A stretch of 64,000 nucleotides of DNA from Nitrospira tepida (GCF_947241125.1 NZ_OX365700.1:3318001-3382000), one strand, 5' to 3'. Numbered from the stretch's first letter, positions 16,980-26,195 are shown. Translations and numbers: made by a program. Notes: generated by a model from the letters alone, not told the origin.

Positions 16980-17510
16980 TCACTTTGTCGGGTGATCGGC
17001 TTGGCCGGCCTCCGTCTTTTCCACGTTGAGGACCTTCACATCGAAGGTCAGGTTCTTGCCGGCCAGGGGGTGATTCAAATCCAGCAAGGCCTGCGCATCC
17101 TCGATCTTCAGCACCGTGACCAGTTGCCCGTCCGGAGACTGCAACAGGTCTCCCACCTTCAGACCGTCCGGCAACTTGGCTTTTTCCACGGAGACGCGCT
17201 TCTTCATGTCATAGGCGCCGTATCCATCAACGGCTGCTACCTCGACATGCTTGCTCTGTCCCTTTTTCATCCCCGCCAGCGCCCGCTCCAACCCCGGCAC
17301 GATCTGACCGGCCCCGTGGACATAGGAGAACGGCGCCTTGCCAACATTGGTGTCGGCCACGGTCTTATCCGGCAACGTCAGGGTATATTCCAACGTCACG
17401 GTCATCCCTTCTCCAATCACCGGGTCTTGCACGACGGCCGTGGCGGCTTCGCCTCCGCACAATCCTACCCCCAGCATGAACAACGCCAAACCCAGCATGC
17501 GAGCCTTCAT
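16980..17510 (-). CDS. Exported FKBP-type peptidyl-prolyl isomerase (SlyD-like)
   Basis: A 176-aa protein with a signal peptide (MKARMLGLALFMLGVGLCGG...) and an FKBP domain with an inserted-flap subdomain, as in SlyD. Seen motifs are GMTVTLEYTLTLPDKTVADT, then FSYVHGAGQIVPGLERALAG and AVDGYGAYD; the C-terminal strand is HPLAGKNLTFDVKVLNV. It should isomerise prolyl bonds or chaperone proteins in the periplasm. The start at 17510 has AAGGAG 5 nt away. It is a single-gene unit; the 265 nt on its 5' side hold no recognisable gene. Confidence 0.92.
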   Translation of the reverse strand: MKARMLGLALFMLGVGLCGGEAATAVVQDPVIGEGMTVTLEYTLTLPDKTVADTNVGKAPFSYVHGAGQIVPGLERALAGMKKGQSKHVEVAAVDGYGAYDMKKRVSVEKAKLPDGLKVGDLLQSPDGQLVTVLKIEDAQALLDLNHPLAGKNLTFDVKVLNVEKTEAGQADHPTK

Positions 17511-17775
17511 CGCAACTCCTTCGGCGATGTGCGTCATCGCCCGACTTCACAGACGATCTAACGGACCGACGGGAACAGAAACCGGTTCCAGGAAGAGAAC
17601 AGCGGTGAGGCGGACAGCAACCAGCCGGGGCTGGGGCGCCTGACAGAGGAACCGGTGAGGAGCCCCCTGCCGGCATCAGCCGTCCCGGATGGCATCTGTC
17701 CCCTCAAAGTGACCTGGCGGGATCGCGATGCGCGGCCCCGCCAGTGAAGATGCTTCGTGTGCGAGACCGAAGAGA

Positions 17776-18054
17776 TTAGTGGGAGCCGCGACCGCCGGAG
17801 CGAGGTTCCTGCGGCCTGGCTTCATTCACCGTCAGGGTCCGACCGCCAAACTGCGTCCCGTTCAGCGCCGTGATCGCGTTCTTCGCCTCGTCATCCGTCG
17901 CCATCTCGACGAATCCGAACCCGCGCGATTGGCCGGTGAACTTATCGGTGATGATCCGCGCGGACGTGACGTTGCCGTGCTGGGCAAACAGATCGTTCAA
18001 TTGCTGATCAGTGGTCGAATAGGGCAACCCGCCGACATAGACTTTGGAACCCAT
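17776..18054 (-). CDS. RRM-domain RNA-binding protein
   Basis: A 92-aa protein made of one RNA recognition motif and a short Gly/Arg-rich tail. RNP2 is KVYVGGLP (residues 4-11) and RNP1 is RGFGFVEM (~residue 45), with the aromatic residues needed for RNA stacking. Such single-RRM proteins occur in cyanobacteria and Nitrospirota and are often cold- or stress-responsive. A strong ribosome site (AAGGAGGTGG) precedes the ATG. The 272 nt on the 5' side carry no visible gene and could hold its promoter and leader. Confidence 0.94.
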   Translation of the reverse strand: MGSKVYVGGLPYSTTDQQLNDLFAQHGNVTSARIITDKFTGQSRGFGFVEMATDDEAKNAITALNGTQFGGRTLTVNEARPQEPRSGGRGSH

Positions 18055-18326
18055 TGGGGTCCACCTCCTTCAAGAAAACCCAATGTTGTCTTGGACTCGA
18101 GAATGGCACACTGGCAGGAAGGAGCGGCCCGAAGGCGCAAGTAGAACCGCGACTTGGTCGGACTTCCGAGCTGATTCCCGGCAAAACAACATCTACTTCA
18201 GGCCCTGCGGCTTCACACTCTGCTCGGTGGCCTCTTCTGAGCAGAGCGACTTCATGCTAGCTCAGGCCACAAGGAATTGCAAGCAAGCGCCGATGCCGGC
18301 TTTCGGCCCTAATCGCCCGCCCACGG

Positions 18327-19082
18327 TCAATAGGGGGCCGGGTCCGACAAGGGACGCTGGGAAAACAACGGAGCCGCGTGAAAATTATCAAACCGGATAT
18401 CCGCGGTTCCCCGGACGGCCAGACCGACCTGCCCCAAGCCAAAGGCCTGGTCCCGCACGCTCAGCACCACCTTACGGTCGAACGAGATCTCGAAGAAGTC
18501 TTGGCTGACGATTGTATTGCGCTGAACGCGGAGCGTATGCCAGGCGGCAGGCTTGGCCTTGAGCTGCGTATGCCCGATCCGGCTCTCCTGCCCGTCAAAG
18601 ACCTTGATGACTTCCAGCGTCATGCTGCGCAAATCCACCAGGGCGGCGAAAAAATTCCGGGAATCCTGCCACCCGAATACCATCCCTCCAATCGAGCGAC
18701 CTTCCGGCGGCCCTCCTTGCAAGCGCACCGAAATGTCGGGGTATTCGTAGATCAATCCCTCGACCACCAGCATGTGCAGACATTGACCGTTGCACCCGTC
18801 GGTGACCGTCAGGACGTTGGGCAGGGACAGGGCGTCTTTGCCGGATTGGACGGCCCACTGCGCCGGTTTGTCGCCATCCCTCGCGTGGACAGCGAACCCT
18901 GCCGGGGTCTTACCTGGGATATCGGTATCGAAACTCCATTGGCGAAACAGGTCGGCCTGGGTCTGTTGCTTCAGCCGCTCCTCCTTTTGCTGTGTTGTCT
19001 CATAGTCCACCGCCGGGGCGAGGCCCGGGGTCCCCCAGAGCAGCACAGAGAGTATCCCAGCCAACATCTTCAACGGCCGCAT
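18327..19082 (-). CDS. Secreted LamG/ConA-like beta-sandwich protein, unknown role
   Basis: A 251-aa exported protein: signal peptide (MLAGILSVLLWGTPGLAPA) and then a beta-rich domain of the concanavalin/LamG type, inferred from the alternating pattern around FAVHARDGDKPAQWAVQ, FGWQDSRNFFAALVD, and WHTLRVQRNTIVSQDFFEIS, ending with the typical GLAVRGTADIRFDNF. Such modules bind carbohydrate or act as structural domains; no catalytic residues are evident. The start could be the ATG at 19082 or one at 19136, which adds 18 residues before the signal peptide. Confidence 0.75.
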   Translation of the reverse strand: MRPLKMLAGILSVLLWGTPGLAPAVDYETTQQKEERLKQQTQADLFRQWSFDTDIPGKTPAGFAVHARDGDKPAQWAVQSGKDALSLPNVLTVTDGCNGQCLHMLVVEGLIYEYPDISVRLQGGPPEGRSIGGMVFGWQDSRNFFAALVDLRSMTLEVIKVFDGQESRIGHTQLKAKPAAWHTLRVQRNTIVSQDFFEISFDRKVVLSVRDQAFGLGQVGLAVRGTADIRFDNFHAAPLFSQRPLSDPAPY

Positions 19083-19248
19083 GCGGCTCGAAAACCTACA
19101 ATACAATGGCGTAAATGGCGTATATGTCCTCAGCATAATCGTCGTGACCTCATAAAAAGACGGCGAACGGTCTTCTCCCTCTCATTATCATTACATGGTC
19201 CGGCTGTTCATGCGCCCTCGTCCTTTCCCTGCGGCTCTCAAACGGGAG

Positions 19249-19512
19249 TCATTGAGAAGAAGCCGGGGACGACGGAGACCTCCGTTTGAGTTGCACAATC
19301 TCCTGGAGCCGGCGGTCCCGTTCCTGGCGAATCCGCTGCCGGCGCTTCCAACGGTCCAGGGTCCACCATCGAATCTTCTCGGGAAATGTGACGACGGGGG
19401 GCGGAAGGTTGCCGACCGGAGCCTGCTGAAAATCGTACCCCTTCACCTTGTCGCGGTTTCGAAAGAACCGCTCATACAGATGATCGTACAGGCCCTTGTT
19501 GGAATCGGCCAT
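19249..19512 (-). CDS. Small basic hypothetical protein
   Basis: An 87-aa cytoplasmic-looking ORF with an aromatic/charged N-terminal half (YDHLYERFFRNRDKVKGYDF, PPPVVTFPEKIRWWTLDRWK) and a very basic helical tail (RRQRIRQERDRRLQEIV). No family recognised. A longer reading to 19632 has no matching features. It precedes the LamG-like gene by 166 nt and diverges from the M28 peptidase gene. Confidence 0.55.
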   Translation of the reverse strand: MADSNKGLYDHLYERFFRNRDKVKGYDFQQAPVGNLPPPVVTFPEKIRWWTLDRWKRRQRIRQERDRRLQEIVQLKRRSPSSPASSQ

Positions 19513-19680
19513 AATAGCCACGCTCCGCACCACCGCCACCACTGGAGACTTGGCCAGGACTATAGCCTTCTTGCATCCACGACGGCAAGATGGCGGTCTG
19601 CCATTTACACATTGTATCCTCCGGATCGACATGGCAGCCGTTCAACAACCGTGATAGGCTTCAGGGCTGAATCGATCCCT

Positions 19681-21276
19681 ATGACACATCATCAACAGAG
19701 GTTTTTCTCCTGGTTCCTGTCGGCTTGCCTCTGGCTTTCACCGGCAGCGGGACTTGTCCCGGCGGCGTCCGCGCAGGAGGCTCGCGATGCGGCCCCGTTG
19801 CGTCAAGCCCTGAACCGGATAGATCCGGAACGCCTGATGGCGGACGTGCGGCGCCTCAGCAGCGAGGAGTTCCAGGGCCGCCAAACCGGCACGCCCGAAG
19901 ACCTCAGTTCGGCCTGGTGGGTGGCGGAGCGCTGGCGCACCCTTGGACTGTTGCCCCTCGTCCCAGCACCGCTCCGAGCCGGAACGCCTCCGGAGGGGAC
20001 TCCGGTACAAGACCAAGCGCTCGACCAATCGTTCGCGTCCCTGGTTCAGCCCTGGATGATGGGAACAAAAGCGCCGGTCTTCAGCCTGCCTGCTCCCCCG
20101 ACCTTGCAAGTCATCGCAGGCAATCTGGTCACCACGGCCGTCGCCGGCCCCGACTATCTCCCGATGTTGGACTCGCCGTCCGTAGATCTTCAGGCGCCGG
20201 TTTCCTTCGTGGGATATGGAATTTCCGATCCGGCGCAGGGCTATGAAGAGTATCAGGGCTTGGACGTGAAGGGACATGTCGTCGTCTTTCTGCGTGGCAA
20301 GCCCACCTGGTATGAGCGGGCGGTTTCGCATGCGGACAAGATCCGCACGGCGCAATCCAAGGGCGCCGTCGGCTCCCTCACGGTCACCGGACCGGTCATG
20401 AGCCCCTACGAAGCCAGGCGAGGCGTCGGCACCAACCCGCTGGCCTATTACGGCAGTCAAGACCTCACGAAGGAGCAGACCTTGCCGGGAGCCTGGGCCA
20501 GTCCCGCCCTGGTGGAATCAATCCTCCATGGGACCGGCCGAGAGCAGCCATTTTCCTTGCAGAACGTGCAGGAGCAGATCCAACAGAAGAGGCTGCCGCA
20601 GAGCCGCCAGGCGGACGCGCAACTCCGCCTGCGTTGGGAGAGCACGACCGGCACCGGCACGCTCTGCAATGTCGTCGGGATCATCGAAGGCAAGGCCCCA
20701 AGCCTGCGTCATGAAGCGATCGTGATCGGCGCACATCGCGATCACTTCGGCCGGCAAGGCGGGCTCCTGTTTCCCGGCGCGGACGATAACGCCTCCGGCA
20801 CGGCCGTCATCCTGGAGGTCGCCAGACTGTTCATGGAATCGGGCGCCAAACCGGCTCGATCTCTCGTGTTTGTCTCCTTCAGCGGGGAAGAGCAGGGCCT
20901 GTGGGGGTCCAAACTCTATGTCGAGCGGCCGCCCCGTCCGCTGGCTCAGACCAAGGTCATGATCAACATCGACCATGCGGGCATCGGGAACGGACGCCTC
21001 ACCGTCGGGGTGACGGGTCTGGACAAGTCGGTCGCGGCTCGGGCGGGGGAGCAGGCCGAGCTGGCCGACAAGCTGGACCTCTTTGGGTTTTTCCCAGGCG
21101 GCGACCATGTGCCGTTCAAGGAAGCGGGAGTGCCGACCGTCACCGTGGTCAGCGGCGGCCCCCATCCGCACTTTCATCAACCCGGCGACCGGATCGAGAC
21201 GATCAATCCAGAGGTGTTGCTGTCCGCGACCCGCTATGTGCTGGCGCTGGCATGGAGCCTGGCAAACCAGCCGTGA
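19681..21276 (+). CDS. Exported M28-family metallopeptidase with PA domain
   Basis: A 531-aa secreted peptidase. A signal peptide (residues ~1-31, ending PAASAQ) precedes an N-terminal segment and a PA insert (VGYGISDPAQGYEEYQG, DVKGHVVVFLRGKP). The dinuclear zinc site of M28 is visible: His/Asp in IGAHRDHFG, Asp in GADDNASGTA, the Glu pair SGEEQGLWGS, Asp in NIDHAGIG and the last His in GGPHPHFHQPGD. It should act as an aminopeptidase in the periplasm or outside. The frame is open far 5' (to 19195), but signal peptide position fixes the ATG at 19681. Confidence 0.93.
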   Translation: MTHHQQRFFSWFLSACLWLSPAAGLVPAASAQEARDAAPLRQALNRIDPERLMADVRRLSSEEFQGRQTGTPEDLSSAWWVAERWRTLGLLPLVPAPLRAGTPPEGTPVQDQALDQSFASLVQPWMMGTKAPVFSLPAPPTLQVIAGNLVTTAVAGPDYLPMLDSPSVDLQAPVSFVGYGISDPAQGYEEYQGLDVKGHVVVFLRGKPTWYERAVSHADKIRTAQSKGAVGSLTVTGPVMSPYEARRGVGTNPLAYYGSQDLTKEQTLPGAWASPALVESILHGTGREQPFSLQNVQEQIQQKRLPQSRQADAQLRLRWESTTGTGTLCNVVGIIEGKAPSLRHEAIVIGAHRDHFGRQGGLLFPGADDNASGTAVILEVARLFMESGAKPARSLVFVSFSGEEQGLWGSKLYVERPPRPLAQTKVMINIDHAGIGNGRLTVGVTGLDKSVAARAGEQAELADKLDLFGFFPGGDHVPFKEAGVPTVTVVSGGPHPHFHQPGDRIETINPEVLLSATRYVLALAWSLANQP

Positions 21277-21293
21277 CCGGCATTCACGGCTGG
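21267..21293 (+). terminator. Perfect hairpin spanning the M28 peptidase stop codon
   Basis: A 10-bp perfect stem (CCAGCCGTGA / TCACGGCTGG) with a 7-nt loop; the stop codon TGA at 21274-21276 is in the 5' arm. No T-tract follows, so it is not a classical intrinsic terminator; it could be an RNA-stabilising 3' hairpin. Confidence 0.45.
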
Positions 21294-21380
21294 CTCCCAA
21301 CACACCGCCCGGGAAATGGCGAAACAAGGTGAACAGCGAAGGGATCGGACCGGAAGCAATGAGGGAGGGAGAACAGCGGG

Positions 21381-22028
21381 CTAAGAGCCGGTCTTCAGCC
21401 ACGCCGACCAGTTGGCCTGCTGAGCTTCGTCGGGAGCCGCCTGGTGCTCGGAGCAGTCGACGCGCAAAAGGTGATCGCCGAACGCCGCATCGACATATTC
21501 GCAATGGTGCGGATTGACCTCATCCTGATGTGCATGAGGACGGAAATACCGGCAGGTGACGCACATGCGGGCGGTGGAGATCTCGCCTTGATCCTGAAGC
21601 GACCGGATCACCTTGATCGTCGCCTTGAGGAGACTGACCTGCTCGGCCTGTGACAGGTCTTGCGTGGCGGCCAGGAGATAGGGCCATTCGGACAGACGCG
21701 CGGCTTCGCGCTTGCCCTTGGCCGTCAACTCGATGTTGAAGACGCGGTGGTCATCTTTCGACTGAACCCGCTTGATCATCCCCTTGCGCATGAGCACCCG
21801 CAGCATCTCGGAGACGGTCGGCATCGTCACCGCCAGATCCTGCGCAATCAGCGAAACCGGGGTGTCGTGGCCGACCCGTTTCAACAGGAGCCGCAATGTC
21901 TGGGCCTGCAACGGCGGCAGCCATTGATTGCCGCCCTCCCGCCACGCGCGGCTCTTGATCGCGAGCGCGATCTTGGCCAATCCGTTCGCGATGCGATTCT
22001 GCAACGGCTCGTGATTCACCTCGGCCAT
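21381..22028 (-). CDS. MarR-like winged-helix regulator with C-terminal Cys/His domain
   Basis: A 215-aa protein. Residues ~35-115 form a MarR-type winged helix (VSLIAQDLAVTMPTVSEMLR as recognition region; KDDHRVFNIELTAKGKREA as the wing). The C-terminal ~60 residues carry a metal-site-like pattern: CVTC, then HAHQDEVNPHHCEYVD and RVDCSEH. That could bind zinc or another metal, or act as a thiol switch. MarR proteins usually repress nearby genes; candidates are its own transcript and the divergently placed efflux gene ~600 nt away. Next gene on the same strand is 10 nt 5'. Confidence 0.87.
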   Translation of the reverse strand: MAEVNHEPLQNRIANGLAKIALAIKSRAWREGGNQWLPPLQAQTLRLLLKRVGHDTPVSLIAQDLAVTMPTVSEMLRVLMRKGMIKRVQSKDDHRVFNIELTAKGKREAARLSEWPYLLAATQDLSQAEQVSLLKATIKVIRSLQDQGEISTARMCVTCRYFRPHAHQDEVNPHHCEYVDAAFGDHLLRVDCSEHQAAPDEAQQANWSAWLKTGS

Positions 22029-22038
22029 GACGTCCTCT

Positions 22039-22518
22039 CTACGGAAAATCTTCGATATCGAGCACGGTCGATTGCACCGGCGGCGGGGGCACCACCGATC
22101 GCGGCGGCGGAGGCAACACCACCGGCGCGCCGACCTGATTGGCTCCCTGGATCAGCCCGATTGACAGTTGGGGGCCGAGCAATCCTTGGGCGCCGGACCA
22201 GGCCTGTCCGCCGGGAGTTCTGAAGTTAAAGGTTTGGAACGATCCAAAATTGTAGATGTAGCCTTGAGTCCCGGACCCGTCCAAATAGAGGTTTCCGGGT
22301 CCGACAAGACTGAACAAGGGCCCGACGCCGCCGTCGAACGAGCGGACCCCGGACACGCTGCTGCCTCCCGAGGGTGCAGCTTGGGCCCAGACCTCGGTGG
22401 TGACCGGCGCGCTCAGGAGCAAGGTCGCGGCACACAGGACCCACCGAAGCGCCCAGCGAGTCGTGCCGTGAGCCGATCGTTTTTGTGTCAGTCTCATCGT
22501 ACTGATCGGTCGGTCCAT
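22039..22518 (-). CDS. Secreted Gly/Pro-rich hypothetical protein
   Basis: A 159-aa precursor with a hydrophobic signal (WVLCAATLLLSAPVTTEVWA) after a basic N-terminus, then a low-complexity mature part: GVGPLFSLVGPGNLYLDGS, YIYNFGSFQTFNFRTPGGQA and a Pro-rich stretch (VVLPPPPRSVVPPPPVQS). No known domain; likely envelope. Start at 22518 or 22497 (both before the signal). It ends 10 nt before the MarR-like gene and is divergent from the TolC-like gene. Confidence 0.65.
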   Translation of the reverse strand: MDRPISTMRLTQKRSAHGTTRWALRWVLCAATLLLSAPVTTEVWAQAAPSGGSSVSGVRSFDGGVGPLFSLVGPGNLYLDGSGTQGYIYNFGSFQTFNFRTPGGQAWSGAQGLLGPQLSIGLIQGANQVGAPVVLPPPPRSVVPPPPVQSTVLDIEDFP

Positions 22519-22549
22519 AACGTCTTCTGTATCATACACGAGATACTCA

Positions 22550-22578
22550 GTGACAGCCAATCATCCGTTGGATAGTAT
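22550..22578 (+). promoter_or_regulatory. Predicted sigma-70 promoter of the TolC-like gene
   Basis: GTGACA (22550-22555) and TAGTAT (22573-22578) are separated by 17 nt and lie 50 nt before the TolC-like start codon. Five and four bases respectively match the consensus hexamers. Confidence 0.55.
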
Positions 22579-22627
22579 ACGTGCTGTCCTTTTCCTACCA
22601 CGCTTTTCTCTCACCAAGGAGTCGGTC

Positions 22628-24196
22628 ATGCAAGAGGGTCTTATTCGCTTCCGCGTTGGGGCACTGTTGACGGCGGGGTTGGTTGCGTTCGGGCTGGTTG
22701 AGCCATTCCCCAGCCACACAGCCGAGCCGCCTCCGGCCGCGGCACCGAAGGAACAGCGGGAACCGATCAAGCTGGAGGACGCCGTCTTCCGAGCCCTGAA
22801 GAACAACCTCGACATCACGATCAGTCGCCAAACCAAAGAGAGTCGGCTGGCGGACATCATCATCGAACAGGCCAAGTTCGATCCGACGCTGAGCTTGAAC
22901 GGCACCTACACCCGCACGGTCAATCCCTTGAATCGACCGGTGTTCGGCGGCACGCAAGGTCAGTTGACCGATATTCAGACGTTCGACCAGCGCAACCATG
23001 CCGTGACGCTCGATGTGACCTCCAACCTGATGACGGGCGGCAATATCGATTTGAACTACAGCCCGCAACGCACCAACGTCAACGCGGACGTGGCCTCGGG
23101 CTTCCTGTTCAATCCCTCCTATACGGGCGGGCTGGCGCTGACCTTCACCCAACCCTTGCTGCGCAATGCGGGCATCGAGCTGAATCAGACCTTTATCAAG
23201 GTGGCGCAGAACAATGCCAAGGTCGAGGAACACGTCTTCCGCGACCGGGTGCTGGGGGTCCTGGCTTCCGTGGAACAATCCTATTGGGAAGTCGTCTTCT
23301 CGATCGAGAACCTGAAAGTCGCGCAGGCGGCCCTCAAGGCCGCGGAGGAACTGCTCGCGTCCAACCGGGCCAAGGCCAAAGCCGGCGTCATGTCGGTCGT
23401 GGATGTGTTGCAAGCGGAAGCGGCGGTGGCTTCGCGCGTCGAACAGGTCCTGGTGGCGGACAAGTCGATCCTCGACCAGGGCGACCAGTTGCGGCGGCTG
23501 ATGAACCCGTCCGAGGACCTGTTGCGGCAGGAAGTCCGGCTGATTCCGGTCGATCAGCCGAAACACTCGCTGGAGCCCTTGAGCGCCCAGGAGGCGATCG
23601 ACGTGGCGCTGGAACGGCGGCCGGAAATCCTCCAGGCTTCAAAGAACGTGGAGACCAGCGAGTTGAACGTCAAGTTCGCCAAGAACCAACTGTTGCCCAC
23701 CCTCTCGTTTCAAGGCACCACCGGTCTCGCGGGGCTCGGCGCCGATTATCCGGACAGCGTGAAGCGCAATTTCGGCGGCGACTATTACAACTACGGCGCC
23801 GGCCTGGTCCTGAGCTATCCACTGGGCAACCGGTCCGCCTGGAGCACCTATAATAAGCGACAACTGGAGCAACGCAACGCCGAGACCTCGCTGCAGAGCG
23901 TACGGCAACAGATCATCCTCGCCGTCCGCGAAGCCATCCGCCGCGTGCAGACGGACTTCAAACGCATCGAAACCACTCGCTCAGCGCGGATCATGGCGGA
24001 GAAGCAGTTGCAGGCCGAGCAGGAGCGGCTGAAGGTCGGGCTCAGCACCACGCGGTTTGTGTTGGATTTCCAACGCGACCTGGCCACGGCGCAGGGGAAT
24101 GAGTTGCGGGCGATCGTCGATTACAACAAGTCGCTCTCGAATCTGAACCGGCAAAAGGCCACTGCGCTCGACCTCTACAAGATTGAGTTGGACTAG
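22628..24196 (+). CDS. TolC-family outer-membrane efflux protein
   Basis: A 522-aa outer-membrane factor. A signal peptide (residues ~8-33, up to PSHTA) is followed by two outer-membrane efflux protein repeats, recognisable from EQIKLEDAVF-like REPIKLEDAVFRALKNNLDI, the coiled-coil SVEQSYWEVVFSIENLKVAQ, and in repeat 2 SAQEAIDVALERRPEILQAS and RAEIR-like heptads. It should form a trimeric channel for type I secretion or RND efflux, but no inner-membrane pump or adaptor gene is adjacent. The ATG at 22628 has AAGGAG 6 nt away. A promoter is predicted just 5'. Confidence 0.93.
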   Translation: MQEGLIRFRVGALLTAGLVAFGLVEPFPSHTAEPPPAAAPKEQREPIKLEDAVFRALKNNLDITISRQTKESRLADIIIEQAKFDPTLSLNGTYTRTVNPLNRPVFGGTQGQLTDIQTFDQRNHAVTLDVTSNLMTGGNIDLNYSPQRTNVNADVASGFLFNPSYTGGLALTFTQPLLRNAGIELNQTFIKVAQNNAKVEEHVFRDRVLGVLASVEQSYWEVVFSIENLKVAQAALKAAEELLASNRAKAKAGVMSVVDVLQAEAAVASRVEQVLVADKSILDQGDQLRRLMNPSEDLLRQEVRLIPVDQPKHSLEPLSAQEAIDVALERRPEILQASKNVETSELNVKFAKNQLLPTLSFQGTTGLAGLGADYPDSVKRNFGGDYYNYGAGLVLSYPLGNRSAWSTYNKRQLEQRNAETSLQSVRQQIILAVREAIRRVQTDFKRIETTRSARIMAEKQLQAEQERLKVGLSTTRFVLDFQRDLATAQGNELRAIVDYNKSLSNLNRQKATALDLYKIELD

Positions 24197-24227
24197 CGCC
24201 GGCCGGACGAGCGATGCGATCCGATCA

Positions 24228-24971
24228 ATGCCCGCCCCTGGAGCAAGAGGATCGCGCTCGACACAGGCTGAAGAGGACGGCGGCTCGGAGCGGGCGGCGG
24301 CCCTGTCGCTGCCTCCCCTGCTCGCCACCTTCGCCTTCTATCTGCTGCCCCGCTCGTATCAATCGTCCGTTGTCGTTCAATTCCTGCCGCAAATTCTCGC
24401 CTATCTCTGCCTGGCCGCGTGGGTGACGTTGAACCGACATCCCATCGAACGGTTGGGGTTGAGCCGGAACCGATGTGTCGATGGGTTAAGACTGGGTGCC
24501 GCCGTCGGTTTGTCCCTCGGCGTCATCAACAGCTTGGTGATCATCTGGCTGGTCCCACGACTCGGCAAGGACATCGGGTTCCTGCGAGACACACCACATG
24601 CCACTCTCCCATTGCTCGTCATGGTCCCCTGGTTCATCAGCGGGATCGCGCTGCTCGTGGAAGTGAACTATCGTGGATTTCTGCTGGGCCGGCTCCACTA
24701 TCTATTGACGGCCTGGTGCTCTTCCCAAGGCCGAGAGGTGGCCCTGCTCCTGGCGTTGTCGCTGTCGGCCTTGGCATTTGCCTTCGATCCCTTCATGGTG
24801 GCAACCTTTCAATACCTGCATTGGATCGCGGTGTGGGACGGCCTCATCTGGGGGGCCATCTGGTTGCGGCGCCGCAACCTCTACGCCACGATCACCGCCC
24901 ATGCAGTCGAGGTGATGATCCTATATCTCTCCGTTCGCTGGTGGCTTGACCACCGGCCCGGCATGCCATGA
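24228..24971 (+). CDS. CPBP-like intramembrane protein, motifs degenerate
   Basis: A 247-aa membrane protein with about seven helices, similar to CPBP (CAAX protease/bacteriocin-processing, Abi) proteins. Motif 1, normally EExxxR, reads VEVNYRG: the second Glu is Val. A motif-3-like HAVEV occurs in the last helices (TITAHAVEVMILY). The missing Glu argues for weakened or lost protease activity. The ATG at 24228 is chosen; a TTG at 24183 overlaps the TolC gene. Its stop codon overlaps the next start as ATGA. Confidence 0.7.
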   Translation: MPAPGARGSRSTQAEEDGGSERAAALSLPPLLATFAFYLLPRSYQSSVVVQFLPQILAYLCLAAWVTLNRHPIERLGLSRNRCVDGLRLGAAVGLSLGVINSLVIIWLVPRLGKDIGFLRDTPHATLPLLVMVPWFISGIALLVEVNYRGFLLGRLHYLLTAWCSSQGREVALLLALSLSALAFAFDPFMVATFQYLHWIAVWDGLIWGAIWLRRRNLYATITAHAVEVMILYLSVRWWLDHRPGMP

Positions 24972-25984
24972 GGCCATCGTTTTCCTGTTGTTTGGTCAAC
25001 GACACCTTCGGCGATCCCGGCCTATATGTGGATATCGCCTGGGCCAGGCGCGCCCTCCTGTTCGACCTCGGCCAGAACTTCTCGCTCGGGCCGACCCGGT
25101 TGTTGCGGGCTCAGGACATTTTCATCTCGCACACGCACATGGATCACTTCATCGGCTTCGACCAGGTGCTGCGGGTGGCCCTGGGGCGCGGCAAGACCCT
25201 GCGACTGTACGGTCCTCCCGGTCTTTCCGCCAACGTGGACGGCAAGCTGCGCGGCTATACCTGGAACCTGGTGGACGGCTATCCCCTGACGATCGAGGTC
25301 CGCGAGTTCGACAAGGGCCGGATGCAGGTGACGACGTTTCATGCCGCCGAAGCGTTCACGATGCGGCGCGCTCACGCGCAGCCGACGACCACGGCGGCCG
25401 ATGATGGCGCCTTTCCCGTGTTGGAAGATCCCATGTTCACCGTCAAGGCCGTGGCCTTGAACCATCGGATCCCTTCCTTCGCCTATGCCCTCGAAGAGCA
25501 GTTCCACGTCAACATTCTGAGGGAACGACTGCATGCGGCAGGGCTCCCGGTCGGCTCCTGGCTCAAGGACGTGAAACAGTACCTCTGGCAGGGAAAGCCG
25601 GATGAATTCCGCTTCACCGCCACGCTCTATTTCGAGCATCGCCGAGAGGAGCGGGAATTCGTGCTCGGCGAGGTCCGCGAGCGGTTCGTCCAGATCACTC
25701 GCGGCCAGAAGATCGCCTACGTCGTGGACGCCCGCTATGACGAGGAGAACGAGGCCAAGATCGTCGCGCTGGTCCGAGGCGCGGACCTGTTCTATTGCGA
25801 GGCGCCTTATCTTGATGCCGATGCGGACAAGGCGCGGGACCGGTATCATCTGACGGCGCGACAGGCCGGACTGATGGCGCGAAAGGCGCAGGTGTTGAAA
25901 CTGGTGGTCTTTCACTTTTCGCCGCGCTACACGGGGCAGGGGGGATTGATCGAGCGAGAGGCGATGGATGCGTTTGCTGGATGA
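24968..25984 (+). CDS. Metallo-beta-lactamase-fold hydrolase (RNase Z-like)
   Basis: A 338-aa MBL-fold enzyme. The metal motif HxHxDH is present as SHTHMDHFIGF (~residues 56-66) following the strand RALLFDLGQNFSLGPTRLL; later metal ligands are likely in FHAAEAF, the VVDARYDEEN Asp (~residue 257) and VVFHFSPRYTG (His near residue 318). The layout resembles RNase Z-type proteins, but the flexible exosite arm of true tRNase Z is not evident, so the substrate is open. Translationally coupled (ATGA) to the CPBP-like gene. Confidence 0.88.
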   Translation: MRPSFSCCLVNDTFGDPGLYVDIAWARRALLFDLGQNFSLGPTRLLRAQDIFISHTHMDHFIGFDQVLRVALGRGKTLRLYGPPGLSANVDGKLRGYTWNLVDGYPLTIEVREFDKGRMQVTTFHAAEAFTMRRAHAQPTTTAADDGAFPVLEDPMFTVKAVALNHRIPSFAYALEEQFHVNILRERLHAAGLPVGSWLKDVKQYLWQGKPDEFRFTATLYFEHRREEREFVLGEVRERFVQITRGQKIAYVVDARYDEENEAKIVALVRGADLFYCEAPYLDADADKARDRYHLTARQAGLMARKAQVLKLVVFHFSPRYTGQGGLIEREAMDAFAG

Positions 25985-26195
25985 GACAGACTTCGATGTG
26001 GCAAGGACGCGCGCTCAACGCCTCCAAATCGACCCATTTCGTCGCGTTGGGGCGGGTCCCTCGGAAATTCCTTCGCAGACTCAGTCAGTTTCCGCCTCCC
26101 GCCCGAACGCGCCTGAGTGGGTCCTCGATTCTCCGGCGCAATCGGCTTGCATCCTCGCCACATCGCATCTGGATCAGACGGACAAGGAGGGTTGA

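Noticed and set aside
19195-19680. 162-codon 5' extension of the M28 peptidase frame
   Set aside because: It reads antisense to the small ORF at 19249-19512 and precedes a clear signal peptide starting at 19681.
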